Below, piece by piece: positions 46,956 to 55,727 of a stretch of 64,000 bases of DNA. The stretch comes from CAVPOO01 sp963707015 (GTDB lineage Bacteria > Pseudomonadota > Gammaproteobacteria > Thiohalobacterales > Thiohalobacteraceae), in the NCBI GenBank assembly GCA_963707015.1, contig CAVPOO010000007.1:310001-374000 (forward strand), read 5' to 3'. Numbering within the stretch: the first letter of the stretch is position 1; every line of letters begins with the position of its first letter. The position numbers were made by a program, and so were the translations under genes. Under the pieces are notes generated by a model. The model saw nothing but the letters and a program-made list of their open reading frames with translations. It did no database searches and was not told the origin of the DNA.

Positions 46956-49900
46956 AGACAGCATTCGCGAATTCCTCGAACGGGGACTGCACCCCGTCTG
47001 GCTACGCCTGTACGCAGATCAGCTGGATGAAATTCAGCGGGTGTTTCGCCACTGGTCCCGGGCAACCGGCGAGGCGGAAAACGCCGCCGCGCAGGGCAGG
47101 CACCAGCGCATCCAGCCTCTGGTCGATTTTCTGATGCACTGGATACGGGAAAGGCTCGAGAAACTCGACGATCTGGAAGGCAGGTTTACCGAGTTTCGTC
47201 AGCACTATGCCCGTGCGGTCACCCGAGAGGAAGGTCAGGAACACATACTCGATTTCGCGCAGGAAATGGGCGCAACACAACGTCAGTTGCGCGGTGACAG
47301 GCGGGCCTTTGCACGCTGGTTTGGCTACGATGCGATTACGGAGCGCTACCTGAAACGTCGTGCCGAACGCGAACGTGAGCTCGCTTTCGTGTTGGGCCGG
47401 CTCGGCGTCCTGTGCAGCCTGTTGCTCGAGACAGCCGGCCAGGCGGAGCATGCGGCGAGGGCATGGCGGCGCATCGGGCTGGAAAAACTCATCAGGCCGT
47501 TGCTGAGCTTTCCCGGCGACACGCGGATACGGACAGAATCCTTTCGCTGCCTGGCGACTGCCCTGCAGGCCTTGCCAAGGGCCGCGCAGGAGACAAGCAT
47601 CACCGATGCCACACTGAAATATATCTATCGATCGGCGCTGGAACGCCACCCCGATGTCTGGCTCCAATGCCAGGCGCTTGGTTTGTTGAAGAGCCTCTCG
47701 CCGCAGTCACTGGATACGGCACTGCACAAGCGCCTGCGACAGCCCGGCAGCGGCGACGATCTGTTCGTGCGCCGATATGCAGTCCGCCTGCTGGGGGAAA
47801 GGCTGATCGAAAATCCGGAGCTGGCCGGTCTGGTCGAAGCCGTTGTGGATGACCCGAGCCCCGCGGTGCGGCAGGTGTTGCCGGGCGCGCTGATTTCGGC
47901 ACCGGAGCAACTGGTCAAACGGATATTACCGCAGCTGCTGAGCCGGGATGCCGAGCCGGCGGTGCGGGCGTCGGCCCTACTTGTCATACCCGATCTGCTG
48001 CGGCGTGACACGCTGTTGGCGGAAAGTCTGCAGGGCCTCATGGTCGTGCTCCGCAGTGAGCGCAATAGTTTTGTACTTCGAGTCGCACTGCAGGTTGTCA
48101 CCCAGGGTCACATCCGCCTCGAACGCCAGCCCGGCCAGATGCAGACATGGGACCAGCAAATCCTTCCTGCATTGAATGATCTTCATCAGAACGCCGGGAG
48201 TCTCGCGGTACGGCGCTGGGTAGCGAGTACTCGCGAGCAACTGTGGGTCGCAACCAGTCCCGGGGCCCGCACGCTCAAGGCAGGGCTCGGCGAGTTCGCG
48301 CGCGCTGTTCCCAGCGGGGGTACGGCCATTGTCAGGCGACGCATGATCCGCGAATACGATGCAGAAACCCTTGGCCGCACCCTGGCCGTCCTGGCGCAGG
48401 AGGATTTCGGTTTTGATCTGCAGCGCCATGGACTGCTGTCGCGCCTGACACGCGGCCACCGCTTCGGCTTTCGCTTGTGGCGTCTTATCCATGAGTCGCG
48501 CAACCCGTCGACCGACAAACGCCAGGCATTCCGGCATACCGTGGGCAGGGTGTTCCGCGGCACCTTGCGCGCCCCTTCCGGGATCCTGTCCGAGCTGGCC
48601 CAGACCAAGGTCCCGGGTGAACCCCTGTTCATGGGCAGTGAAGCGGGATGGCGGCCCTATCTGCCGCTGGTCGATGAGGTCATATCGTCGCTGGATCAGC
48701 CCTTCAGGGCGGGACCGCTGAACGTGTACACGAGCGAAGGGATCACTGAAATCATGCCGCCTCGCTCCGTTTTCCAGCGTCTGCGGGCACGACTCCGGTT
48801 AAGCAACGATTTCGCGCGCTATGCGGAGTTGCGCAACTGGCGTGAAGGCGGGCCTGGCAAACCCGACGATTATGTGCGGGCACTGCAGGCCCTGGGCTTC
48901 CAGGTGCGGTTGCGGCCCCATCGGGCCCCGACCGGCGAACCCTGGACGGCCGACCCCGCCGTGGTCCGCTTCTTTCCCGGGCTGTTGCCCTTCTCCGGGC
49001 TGGATATCACCGAGCGGATTCAGGACTACTTTTTCTCCGTCTATGAAAACTCACTGGAAGATCTGAGCCTGTTCCTGGCCTGCATGATGTCATGGTTTAT
49101 CGGACGCCACCTGTATCTCAGCACGGTGATACGACGAGCACGTCGCAGCATTCCGCTGGTCATCGGAGGCTGGGGGACGCGCGGGAAATCCGGGACGGAA
49201 CGCATCAAGGCCGCGCTGTTCAACGCCCTCGGCCACAGTGTGGTCTCCAAGACCACGGGCTGTGAAGCCATGTTCCTGCATGCCCATCCCAACGGGAAAC
49301 TGCGCGAAATGTTTCTGTTCCGCCCCTATGACAAGGCAACGATCTGGGAACAGGCGAACGTCCTGCGGATTTCCAGGCAGCTCGACACGCATGTGTTTCT
49401 CTGGGAGTGCATGGGACTCACGCCGGCCTATGTGGGCATTCTGCAGCAACAATGGGTGCGGGATGACCTGTCCACCATTACCAACACCTATCCGGACCAT
49501 GAAGATCTGCAAGGGCCGGCCGGCATCAATATCCCGCAGGTCATGACCAATTTCATTCCCCACAATGCGACGCTGATTACCAGCGAGGAGCAGATGGCGC
49601 CGATCCTGCGTGAGGCTGCCGCGCAGCGCAACACCGGCTTCCACACGACAGGCTGGCTCGAGGCGGGGCTGTTGACGCCGGATGTACTGGCGCGGTTTCC
49701 CTACGCCGAACATCCCTACAATATCGCACTGGTGTTGAAGATGGCCGAGGCGCTGGATGTCGACCAGGATTTTGCCCTCAAGGAAATGGCCGATCGTGTG
49801 GTCCCTGACCTGGGGGTGTTGAAGGCATCACCACCCGCACCGGTGCGCGGGCGGGTCCTGGAATTCGTCAACGGCATGTCGGCCAACGAGCGGTTTGGCT

Positions 49901-51144
49901 GCCTGGGCAACTTCGACCGAATGGGCTTCACGGACCAGGATCCGTACCAGGACCCGGCAATCTGGTTGACCACTGTGGTCAACAACCGGGCCGACCGCGT
50001 GTCACGTTCACGGGTGTTTTCCAGCATCCTGGTAAACGACATCAGTGTCGATCGGAACTTCCTGATCGGCACCAATCTCGATGGATTGCGCAACTACATC
50101 CGCGAAGACTGGGCGAGCCATGTCGAGTCTGTGAGCCTCTGGTCGGAGTCAGGCACAGCGGCGCCAGCCGAAGTACTGGAACAGACGGCCAGGCGCATGC
50201 GCATCCCGTTCTGCGAGGCGCACCTCACAGGCAGATTGAGGGCCATGTTAGAGGGGATGGGCATCACGGAGGAGCTGGATGCGCTGAGTGAGTTGTGGTC
50301 CGCACCCGAGACTTTGCAGAAACACCTGCAGAAATATGCACCCGAAAGACCTGTCGAGGCGCTCAAGACACATATCGCGGATCTCGCCAGATCCTACGGC
50401 GAATACCGTGAATTTGCCGAAAAAGTGGCGTCAGCGGGTCAGTCAGTCGACCCTGACCTGGATAACGCCTTCCGCCGCCTGCTGTGGACCTGGTTCGAGC
50501 GCAAGCTGGTTGTCATCGAGGACCCCCGTACCAGCGGTAACCAGATTATCGACAGGATAACCAGCGAGACACCCCCCGGTCTGCACAACCGCATCATGGG
50601 CATGCAGAATATCAAGGGGACCGGACTCGACTTCGTATACCGGTGGCAGGCGTGGGAGACCTGCTACCAGGCCTGCCAGGAGCTGCGCAGCAAGACTCGG
50701 GACCTTGCCGAAAGGGGGCTGAGAGCGCTGTCTGCGTTTCAGGAATACGGTGTCGTATGTGAAGAAACTGTCCGCACCACCGTCGAAGAGGTCAGGCATT
50801 CCCAGACCGCGCAGAATGAACTCTTCCAGGGCGAGCTGACCGTGATTCTGTCACATCTGGATAACGCCATGGAGCAGGTCAACAGGCAGCTGCGCATGAC
50901 CAGCGAGAGCGGCGCCGGTGCGTTGACCAGATTACTGGCCTACGCGGAAGCGTTTCTGGATTCCGGCGATGCCGTCAAGCGGCGCAAGAAGGCCAACCGC
51001 ATCTACCAGGACCTCAGCCATGAGCGTATCAGCCATGAACGCGCTGCCCTGGAACTGCAGGCGCTGAACAAGCGGCAGAAGGGCGGCTGGCTGCAGCGGC
51101 GGGTCGAGGACATGCTTGCGGTACTGCGACCCGGCAGGCAATGA
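46948..51144 (+). CDS. Giant PgsB/CapB-type Mur-ligase-like polymer synthase
   Basis: The 1398-residue protein has an N-terminal helical part (about 1-450) with HEAT-like repeats (LARLLG, RRYAVRLLGERL, VRASALLVIPDLL), a hydrophobic helix (LFLACMMSWFIGRHLYL, about 705-722) and then the PgsB/CapB ligase core. The ATP loop GGWGTRGKSG (about 740-749) is followed by TTGCEAMFLHAHPNG, NTYPDHEDLQGP and NGMSANERFG. PgsB/CapB enzymes join glutamates through gamma-amide bonds; members are usually about 400 residues. The last 250 residues are helical and coiled. The GTG at 46948 is preferred because GGAGG precedes it; it overlaps the upstream stop. It ends the five-gene operon. Confidence 0.75.
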   Translation: MAKDSIREFLERGLHPVWLRLYADQLDEIQRVFRHWSRATGEAENAAAQGRHQRIQPLVDFLMHWIRERLEKLDDLEGRFTEFRQHYARAVTREEGQEHILDFAQEMGATQRQLRGDRRAFARWFGYDAITERYLKRRAERERELAFVLGRLGVLCSLLLETAGQAEHAARAWRRIGLEKLIRPLLSFPGDTRIRTESFRCLATALQALPRAAQETSITDATLKYIYRSALERHPDVWLQCQALGLLKSLSPQSLDTALHKRLRQPGSGDDLFVRRYAVRLLGERLIENPELAGLVEAVVDDPSPAVRQVLPGALISAPEQLVKRILPQLLSRDAEPAVRASALLVIPDLLRRDTLLAESLQGLMVVLRSERNSFVLRVALQVVTQGHIRLERQPGQMQTWDQQILPALNDLHQNAGSLAVRRWVASTREQLWVATSPGARTLKAGLGEFARAVPSGGTAIVRRRMIREYDAETLGRTLAVLAQEDFGFDLQRHGLLSRLTRGHRFGFRLWRLIHESRNPSTDKRQAFRHTVGRVFRGTLRAPSGILSELAQTKVPGEPLFMGSEAGWRPYLPLVDEVISSLDQPFRAGPLNVYTSEGITEIMPPRSVFQRLRARLRLSNDFARYAELRNWREGGPGKPDDYVRALQALGFQVRLRPHRAPTGEPWTADPAVVRFFPGLLPFSGLDITERIQDYFFSVYENSLEDLSLFLACMMSWFIGRHLYLSTVIRRARRSIPLVIGGWGTRGKSGTERIKAALFNALGHSVVSKTTGCEAMFLHAHPNGKLREMFLFRPYDKATIWEQANVLRISRQLDTHVFLWECMGLTPAYVGILQQQWVRDDLSTITNTYPDHEDLQGPAGINIPQVMTNFIPHNATLITSEEQMAPILREAAAQRNTGFHTTGWLEAGLLTPDVLARFPYAEHPYNIALVLKMAEALDVDQDFALKEMADRVVPDLGVLKASPPAPVRGRVLEFVNGMSANERFGCLGNFDRMGFTDQDPYQDPAIWLTTVVNNRADRVSRSRVFSSILVNDISVDRNFLIGTNLDGLRNYIREDWASHVESVSLWSESGTAAPAEVLEQTARRMRIPFCEAHLTGRLRAMLEGMGITEELDALSELWSAPETLQKHLQKYAPERPVEALKTHIADLARSYGEYREFAEKVASAGQSVDPDLDNAFRRLLWTWFERKLVVIEDPRTSGNQIIDRITSETPPGLHNRIMGMQNIKGTGLDFVYRWQAWETCYQACQELRSKTRDLAERGLRALSAFQEYGVVCEETVRTTVEEVRHSQTAQNELFQGELTVILSHLDNAMEQVNRQLRMTSESGAGALTRLLAYAEAFLDSGDAVKRRKKANRIYQDLSHERISHERAALELQALNKRQKGGWLQRRVEDMLAVLRPGRQ

Positions 51145-51245
51145 GTCGGTCATACTCTGACCGGCGCTGTCTGCACCCGTGCGTTGCGAATCCGCGACCA
51201 CCCCCTGCCACAGCCGTAACGGACAACAAGCTTGGTTGCGGGGCC

Positions 51246-52160
51246 TTATTCGGCTGACCGGTCCTCACCGCCAAGCGCCGCCAGCATGTGGGGCAGAAAG
51301 TCTGCCAGCTCCAGGGTCATCAGGGAAAAATCGAGATCGAACCGGCTCGCGAAATCATCGGCCTCGGTATCGCCCGCCGCCTCCGTGATGACGTCCTCGA
51401 AACGCAGGCGCTTGACCGACAGGTCTTCCTGCAACACACAGGACAGCCGCTCTTTCCAATGCAGCGCCAGCTTGACGGCAAACTTGCCGTGCTTGACATG
51501 ATTGCGGATTTCACCGGCGGCCAGATCCTGACTCTTGCAGTTGATCACCCCGCCCTCCGGATTCGGGTGCTTGAGCTCGCATTCCTCTCCCAGCTCAAAA
51601 CCCTGAGGCATGGGTTCACCGTTCAGCCAGCGGGTCATGATATCCCGGGAGGCCTGCTTGACCTTTACCGGTGCAGCCGGCAGGCTCCCCAGGCTCGTTC
51701 GGAGCAGGCTGATCAGTCCCTCCGCCCTGGCGGGGGTCGGACTGTCGACCACGATCAGGTCACCCCGGGTATCGATATAGGCATACTGATCCGTCATTCG
51801 GATCAGGGCACGGGGCAACAGATCGACGATGATGTCGTCCTTGATGCGCAACTTCTCGCGCCGGGCCACATCCCGGGACTCGGCAGCCTCCACTTCGGCA
51901 ACCTTGTCTTCAACGAGCTGTTTCACCACGGCCGCCGGGATAATCTTCTCTGCCTTACGGGCACAGATCATGATGTAGCCATTGGCCGCGTGGACCAGCT
52001 GCTGGCCATGGCGACCCAGTGGCGGCATCCACCCGGTCACGGCCAGATCCATGCGATTGCATCCGCGGAACGCCTGTTGCTGGAGGCGTTCATCGAGCGT
52101 TTCGGGTGACAGATCAAAAGGTTGAGCGAGCCGGTACAGCTGCAGGTTTCTGAACCACAT
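51246..52160 (-). CDS. rdgC: Recombination-associated protein RdgC
   Basis: The 304-residue protein matches RdgC throughout: MWFRNLQLYRLAQPFDL at the start, FRGCNRMDLAVTGWMPPLG, AANGYIMICARKAEKIIP, DIIVDLLPRALIR, and DDFASRFDLDFSLMTLELADFLP near the end. RdgC is a ring-shaped DNA-binding protein that limits RecA loading. Length and fold are normal. The ATG at 52160 begins the conserved sequence. It converges with the polymer-synthase operon, 101 bases apart, and shows no operon partner. Confidence 0.95.
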   Translation of the reverse strand: MWFRNLQLYRLAQPFDLSPETLDERLQQQAFRGCNRMDLAVTGWMPPLGRHGQQLVHAANGYIMICARKAEKIIPAAVVKQLVEDKVAEVEAAESRDVARREKLRIKDDIIVDLLPRALIRMTDQYAYIDTRGDLIVVDSPTPARAEGLISLLRTSLGSLPAAPVKVKQASRDIMTRWLNGEPMPQGFELGEECELKHPNPEGGVINCKSQDLAAGEIRNHVKHGKFAVKLALHWKERLSCVLQEDLSVKRLRFEDVITEAAGDTEADDFASRFDLDFSLMTLELADFLPHMLAALGGEDRSAE

Positions 52161-52297
52161 GGGAACCCCCAAAAAAGCAGGGTAGTATGCGCAAAGACGC
52201 CGGGGCCAGCCACTACTTTCTACGCTGCCCTCGTACCGGGCTCCCGCGGGAGGCCGGTACGCCAGGCGCTGGGCGGGCGCGGGCGGACGCCAGGCGA

Positions 52298-52456
52298 TGG
52301 TATGGCCACCGAATCCACGGAAAAACACGGACACACCCAATACCCATTAGAATTTCTTTCCGTGTCCTTCCGTGGATTCCATGGCTAATGACAAAAGGAC
52401 TGATAGTCAGCCTGATTTGTCAGCATCCGTCATTGTCAAGTTGAAACATTACTAGT
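52298..52456. repeat. Palindromic intergenic repeat, copy 5
   Basis: Hairpin arms GGAAAAACACGGACACACCC-side and CCGTGTCCTTCCGTGGATTC-side, with the outer right end CCGTCATTGTCAAGTTGAAA and the terminal ACTAGT at 52451-52456. The TAG of ACTAGT is the stop codon of the adjoining GIY-YIG-like gene. One left-arm base differs (GCCACCGAATCC). Confidence 0.8.
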
Positions 52457-52829
52457 TCTGCCAGACGCCATAACCCTGGCTGCGCAGCCACTCGGCCAGT
52501 GCGGCTTCCTTCTCCGCGTCGCTCAGGCCGGTGGCGTCAAACTCGTCCATCAGTTCCAGTGCCAGCTCAACACCGTACCTTCTCGGATAGCGACTGCTCT
52601 TGTATCCGGCCTTGTGTTGCTCAAACCGGTCGCCCGGATCATGCACGGTGATCCCGACATACACACAGGGCATCCCGTCGATGTAACCGGGATTGGCATC
52701 ACGAAAGTCCTTGCGCTCCAGCACCTGTGGCGCCAGCGTGATGATATACAGGTTGCGACCCTTGCTGGCCCTGGCCGCTTTGTGTGCCTTCGCCTTCCAG
52801 TGCGCGATACGTTCCTCCTTAGCCATCAT
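52452..52829 (-). CDS. GIY-YIG-like nuclease-domain protein
   Basis: A 125-residue basic protein. NLYIITLAPQ (26-35) and CVYVGITVHDPGDRFEQHKAG (about 55-75) resemble the GIY and YIG strands with the downstream Arg and His of GIY-YIG nucleases; the first tyrosine motif is degenerate (LYI). The final YGVELALELM...LAEWLRSQGYGVW fits the C-terminal helix. The substrate is unknown; stand-alone members of this size are common and uncharacterised. The stop codon falls in the repeat that borders it. A second ATG, the next codon, is an equally good start. Confidence 0.55.
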   Translation of the reverse strand: MMAKEERIAHWKAKAHKAARASKGRNLYIITLAPQVLERKDFRDANPGYIDGMPCVYVGITVHDPGDRFEQHKAGYKSSRYPRRYGVELALELMDEFDATGLSDAEKEAALAEWLRSQGYGVWQN

Positions 52830-53128
52830 GTCTCACCACCCTCACGACTGTTGCAACGCATCCCGCCGGTCGCTGCGTGCACACAGCGAATGTTTTTCGG
52901 CCCTCACACATCCCCTGGCAATCTGATGCCATTGCCGGGCCGGTCTCAGTCCCCGGCATGCCGCGGGCAGGCAGTGCCCGTGCCCGCCTCCGCTGCCCTC
53001 GCCTCCGGGCGCAATCCCTCCCGGAAACGCGGCCAGGACCGGCGGGCAGTGGAGCAGGGCCGGTTCCGGCTGTACACTACCGCTATTGTCCCGATGTTTT
53101 CTACGATGTCACCAAGGGAGATCCCCCG

Positions 53129-53632
53129 ATGAATAGCAAACCTGTACTTGCTGCAGCCCTGTCCGCCATGCTGTTGTCTCTGCCGGTCGCGGCGCAGGAA
53201 GAAACGCTGGTCAGCTTCAAGGTGCTTGCCCCGGAAACAGCGCTCGAACTCGCGCAGGCGACGTTGCAGGCGTGCCGGAAAAAGGGCTTCCAGGTTGCCG
53301 TCGCCGTAGTCGATCGGATGGGCGTACCCCAGGTGATGTTGCGTGACCGCTATGCGGGGGCACACACACCGAGCACGGCCACGCGCAAGGCATGGACGGC
53401 AGCGAGCTTTCGTACCAGCACGCTCAGCATGATGGAAGAGACGCAGGCGGGTAAGCCGCAATCCGGCGTGCGCTTTGTTGACCAGGCGCTCATGATCGGC
53501 GGCGGCGTGGTGGTGGAGGCAAGCGGCTCGCTGGTGGGTGCTGTTGGCGTATCCGGTGCCCCCGGAGGCGAACAGGATGACGCCTGCGCCAAGGCCGGCA
53601 TTGCGGCGATTGAGGACAAGCTGCTGTTCTAG
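53129..53632 (+). CDS. Exported GlcG/HbpS-family protein
   Basis: This 167-residue protein has a signal peptide (about 1-22, ending PVAAQ) and one GlcG/HbpS domain: LAQATLQACRKKGFQVAVAVVDRMGVPQVMLRDRYA, STATRKAWTAASFRT, and IGGGVVVEASGSLVGAVGVSGAPGGEQDDACAKAGI. Members bind heme or small cofactors outside the cytoplasm. A ribosome site AAGGGAG is nine bases upstream of the ATG. The stop codon is part of the CTAG that starts a MITE. Confidence 0.85.
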   Translation: MNSKPVLAAALSAMLLSLPVAAQEETLVSFKVLAPETALELAQATLQACRKKGFQVAVAVVDRMGVPQVMLRDRYAGAHTPSTATRKAWTAASFRTSTLSMMEETQAGKPQSGVRFVDQALMIGGGVVVEASGSLVGAVGVSGAPGGEQDDACAKAGIAAIEDKLLF

Positions 53633-53795
53633 GAGCCTGTCGGACTCAGGCTGATTCTACTGCGGCGGTGGAGATCGGCCCAAAGCCTCCCGCTTTCTCG
53701 TTGCGTAGGGCCCACTATGCGCCTCGCAATCGTGATGCTTTGGACTCACTCTCCCACCTGCCTCGTCACGAACCCCTAAGTCCGACAGGCCCTAG
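53629..53795. mobile_element. MITE 3 with GCCTGTCGGACT terminal repeats
   Basis: A 167-base element with ends CTAGGAGCCTGTCGGACTCAG and TAAGTCCGACAGGCCCTAG, which are inverse copies with a one-base gap. The stop codon of the GlcG-like gene lies in its first CTAG. Its end sequence shares GAGCCTGTCG with the IS1182-type terminus at 2274. It has no coding potential. Confidence 0.65.
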
Positions 53796-53936
53796 TGCTT
53801 TTTCAATCTGATGATGACGGATAGTATGGCCACGGAATCCACGGAAAAACACGGAAAGAACCACCACCCATGCGAATTTTTTCCCTGTTCTCCCGTGGAT
53901 TCCGTGGCTATAGATAAAAATACTGGCACTCAGCCG
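53792..53936. repeat. Palindromic intergenic repeat, copy 6
   Basis: Starts at the CTAG shared with MITE 3 and reads CTAGTGCTTTTTCAATCTG, then the hairpin arms GCCACGGAATCCACGG and CCGTGGATTCCGTGGC. Together with MITE 3 it forms a 308-base non-coding composite after the GlcG-like gene. Confidence 0.8.
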
Positions 53937-54062
53937 CTTGAGCCGCAGGCCGTCGAACCCGGCCATCCACCCACTGGATTGCACCGATAAGGGGCGTCAG
54001 CCCGAGGAGTTCGCACCAGTTTCGTTCGGGGCGACCCAACACCTGGGTTTCGGCGATTTGCG

Positions 54063-54170
54063 ATGGCATCGGGAAAACAATCACTTAATGCGGATTGTGG
54101 TCACTGGCATGCCGCTTGCAGTGAGTGTCATCGGGGACTTCGCAAAGAGTCTCTACCTCCTCCTCCTTGA
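54063..54170 (+). CDS. Possible 35-residue Cys/His micro-protein
   Basis: An ATG at 54063 opens a 35-codon frame whose middle reads CGHWHAACSECHRG, with three Cys and three His in a zinc-binding-like spacing, and ends PPPP before TGA. The stop is one base before an intrinsic terminator. No ribosome site is evident and the frame is open upstream without a better start, so it may instead be part of a small RNA. Confidence 0.25.
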   Translation: MASGKQSLNADCGHWHAACSECHRGLRKESLPPPP

Positions 54171-54171
54171 C

Positions 54172-54196
54172 AGCCGCCTTCGGGCGGCTTTGTTTT
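54172..54196 (+). terminator. Rho-independent terminator
   Basis: A 7-bp stem AGCCGCC/GGCGGCT with a stable TTCG tetraloop, followed by TTGTTTT. It ends a transcript that arises between the GlcG-like gene and this point; no annotated gene directly precedes it apart from the possible micro-protein. Confidence 0.75.
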
Positions 54197-54280
54197 GGAC
54201 GCAAGGGCCGTAGTATGCTCATCTCCACCGGCCGCACCTGCAGACGGCCGGTCCCCTGGCCTGAGAGCCACTCTCCGACT

Positions 54281-54505
54281 ATGCGTAACGAGCAGAAGAG
54301 AAACACCGGGCGTAGGCCCGGGCAAAGGCCTGCGCCGCTCTATCCGGCCGTCGTCGCGATCGTCGCCAGCTCGGCCGTACTGGCTTATCTGGTGTGGAAA
54401 TACTACGGGATCAAGGTTGCGGCCCTGATCGTCATCTTCGTCCTGTTTGCCTTGTTCAGGGTGTTGAGGCCGACGCGCGCCGGGCGGGAGCGATTTCGAG
54501 CCTGA
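54281..54505 (+). CDS. Small predicted membrane protein
   Basis: The 74-residue frame begins MRNEQKRNTGRRPGQ, a strongly basic start, followed by two hydrophobic segments (LYPAVVAIVASSAVLAYLVW and VAALIVIFVLFALF, about 20-62) and a basic end RPTRAGRERF. Basic ends and membrane helices favour a real small inner-membrane protein, but there is no family match that I recognise and no strong ribosome site. It converges with the AttH-like gene. Confidence 0.4.
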   Translation: MRNEQKRNTGRRPGQRPAPLYPAVVAIVASSAVLAYLVWKYYGIKVAALIVIFVLFALFRVLRPTRAGRERFRA

Positions 54506-54535
54506 CACATGGCTGAGGTTGGAGGGTTCGGCGGT

Positions 54536-54564
54536 GAAGACAAAGCGCCGGCACCTGCCGGCGC
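54536..54564 (-). terminator. Rho-independent terminator of the lipocalin-ABC operon
   Basis: On the minus strand GCGCCGGCA and TGCCGGCGC form a strong stem, followed by TTTGTCTTC. It lies eight bases after the stop of the AttH-like gene. Confidence 0.6.
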
Positions 54565-54571
54565 AGCGCGG

Positions 54572-55726
54572 TTAATAACCGGTCAGCTCAACGTAACCCT
54601 GACCGGTCAGGGATTCGCCGGCCCGCCGGCCAGTAATGCGCACCGCGCCCTCCCAGTAGCGAAACGACGTATCGAGTTCCTGATTGTGCAGCAAGGGCTC
54701 GATGTCGAGGCTCAGTGCCAGCGGCTTCACGGTCAGGCGCCAGCGCGCCGGGTACCGGCGACCCAGGGGACTGTCCCAGCTCTCCAGCACCTCGACCGCC
54801 ACATCCGGCGGCACCAGCGAAAGCGCCTGTCCCTGCGCATCGACGAAGGTGCCACGGCTGTGGGTATCGACGCTGCCGTCCCTGCGCCGCAGCTGATAGA
54901 ACATCAGCTCCGTGCCGTCGGAAAGCTGCAAGCCAAACCAGTCCCAACCGGCCTGACCTTCCTCCAGCGCACTGGTGCTCCACTCCCGGTCCAGCCATGA
55001 GGTGCCGCTGACCCGGAAGCGCTCGCCGTCAACCCGGACCGTGCCGCGCGTCTGCAGGCGCGGCACGGAGTAGTAATACGAGGCATTTCCGGGCGTGGCC
55101 CCCTTCCGGCTGAGACCGCGGTCGCCCTGCAGAACCACCGGCTTTGCGGGCCTGAGCTGCAGGTCGACCGCCACCTCTCCGCTCGCCGCCTGCAGCCGCC
55201 AGGCATCGTCAGCGCTTTCACCCTGGGCCACCGACCAGTCTTCAATCCAGACTCGAAAGGGTTCAGCCTGCGCACCGGCCACATCCAGCGCACCCCGGGC
55301 CAGGCGCTCGTGCGCGTGGAAGCGCCCGGCGCCGACGTCGGTGACGGTGAAGTGAGCCATGTACAGTTGCCGCGTCGCCCAGTGCGAGCGGCGCGCCGGC
55401 GCCGCCGGTGTCAGGGCGAAGCGAAACAGTGTCCACTGGTAGCCGAAGTGCCGGCCGCCCTCGCCCTCCAGATTGCCGGTGAAATACCACCACTCGCTGC
55501 GAAACCCGGGATGTGGCCCATGATCGGCGGGAAAATGAAACGGGCGGACTTCCAGCGCGCGGCTGAAACCTTCGCTGCCTGCGCCGCCGAGCACCGTTTC
55601 GAGTTCGAGACGCGCCCCGTGCTGCGCCGCGGGCGCCACCTCTCTCGACTGAAACCAGGCCACAACCCCCAGAGCGGTTGCGAGCAGCACCAGTGCGACA
55701 GAGACGATAGCCGCGCGCGCCGTCAC
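54572..55726 (-). CDS. AttH/CrtC-type lipocalin-like protein of an ABC exporter
   Basis: The 384-residue protein has one N-terminal membrane anchor (IVSVALVLLATALGVVAWF). The body carries FPADHGPHPGFRSEWWYFTGNL, FGYQWTLFRFAL, MAHFTVTDV and SGTSWLDREWSTS, the AttH/hydroxyneurosporene-synthase-like fold built of two lipocalin-like barrels. Such genes usually follow LolD/FtsX-type transporter genes. The GTG start at 55726 is one base from the permease stop, so it ends a three-gene operon. It probably accepts or carries a lipid in the periplasm. Confidence 0.85.
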   Translation of the reverse strand: MTARAAIVSVALVLLATALGVVAWFQSREVAPAAQHGARLELETVLGGAGSEGFSRALEVRPFHFPADHGPHPGFRSEWWYFTGNLEGEGGRHFGYQWTLFRFALTPAAPARRSHWATRQLYMAHFTVTDVGAGRFHAHERLARGALDVAGAQAEPFRVWIEDWSVAQGESADDAWRLQAASGEVAVDLQLRPAKPVVLQGDRGLSRKGATPGNASYYYSVPRLQTRGTVRVDGERFRVSGTSWLDREWSTSALEEGQAGWDWFGLQLSDGTELMFYQLRRRDGSVDTHSRGTFVDAQGQALSLVPPDVAVEVLESWDSPLGRRYPARWRLTVKPLALSLDIEPLLHNQELDTSFRYWEGAVRITGRRAGESLTGQGYVELTGY

Positions 55727-55727
55727 C

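Noticed and set aside
53938..54213. Plus-strand frame running through the terminator at 54172
   Set aside because: Coding through a strong intrinsic terminator is unlikely, and no ribosome site is present.
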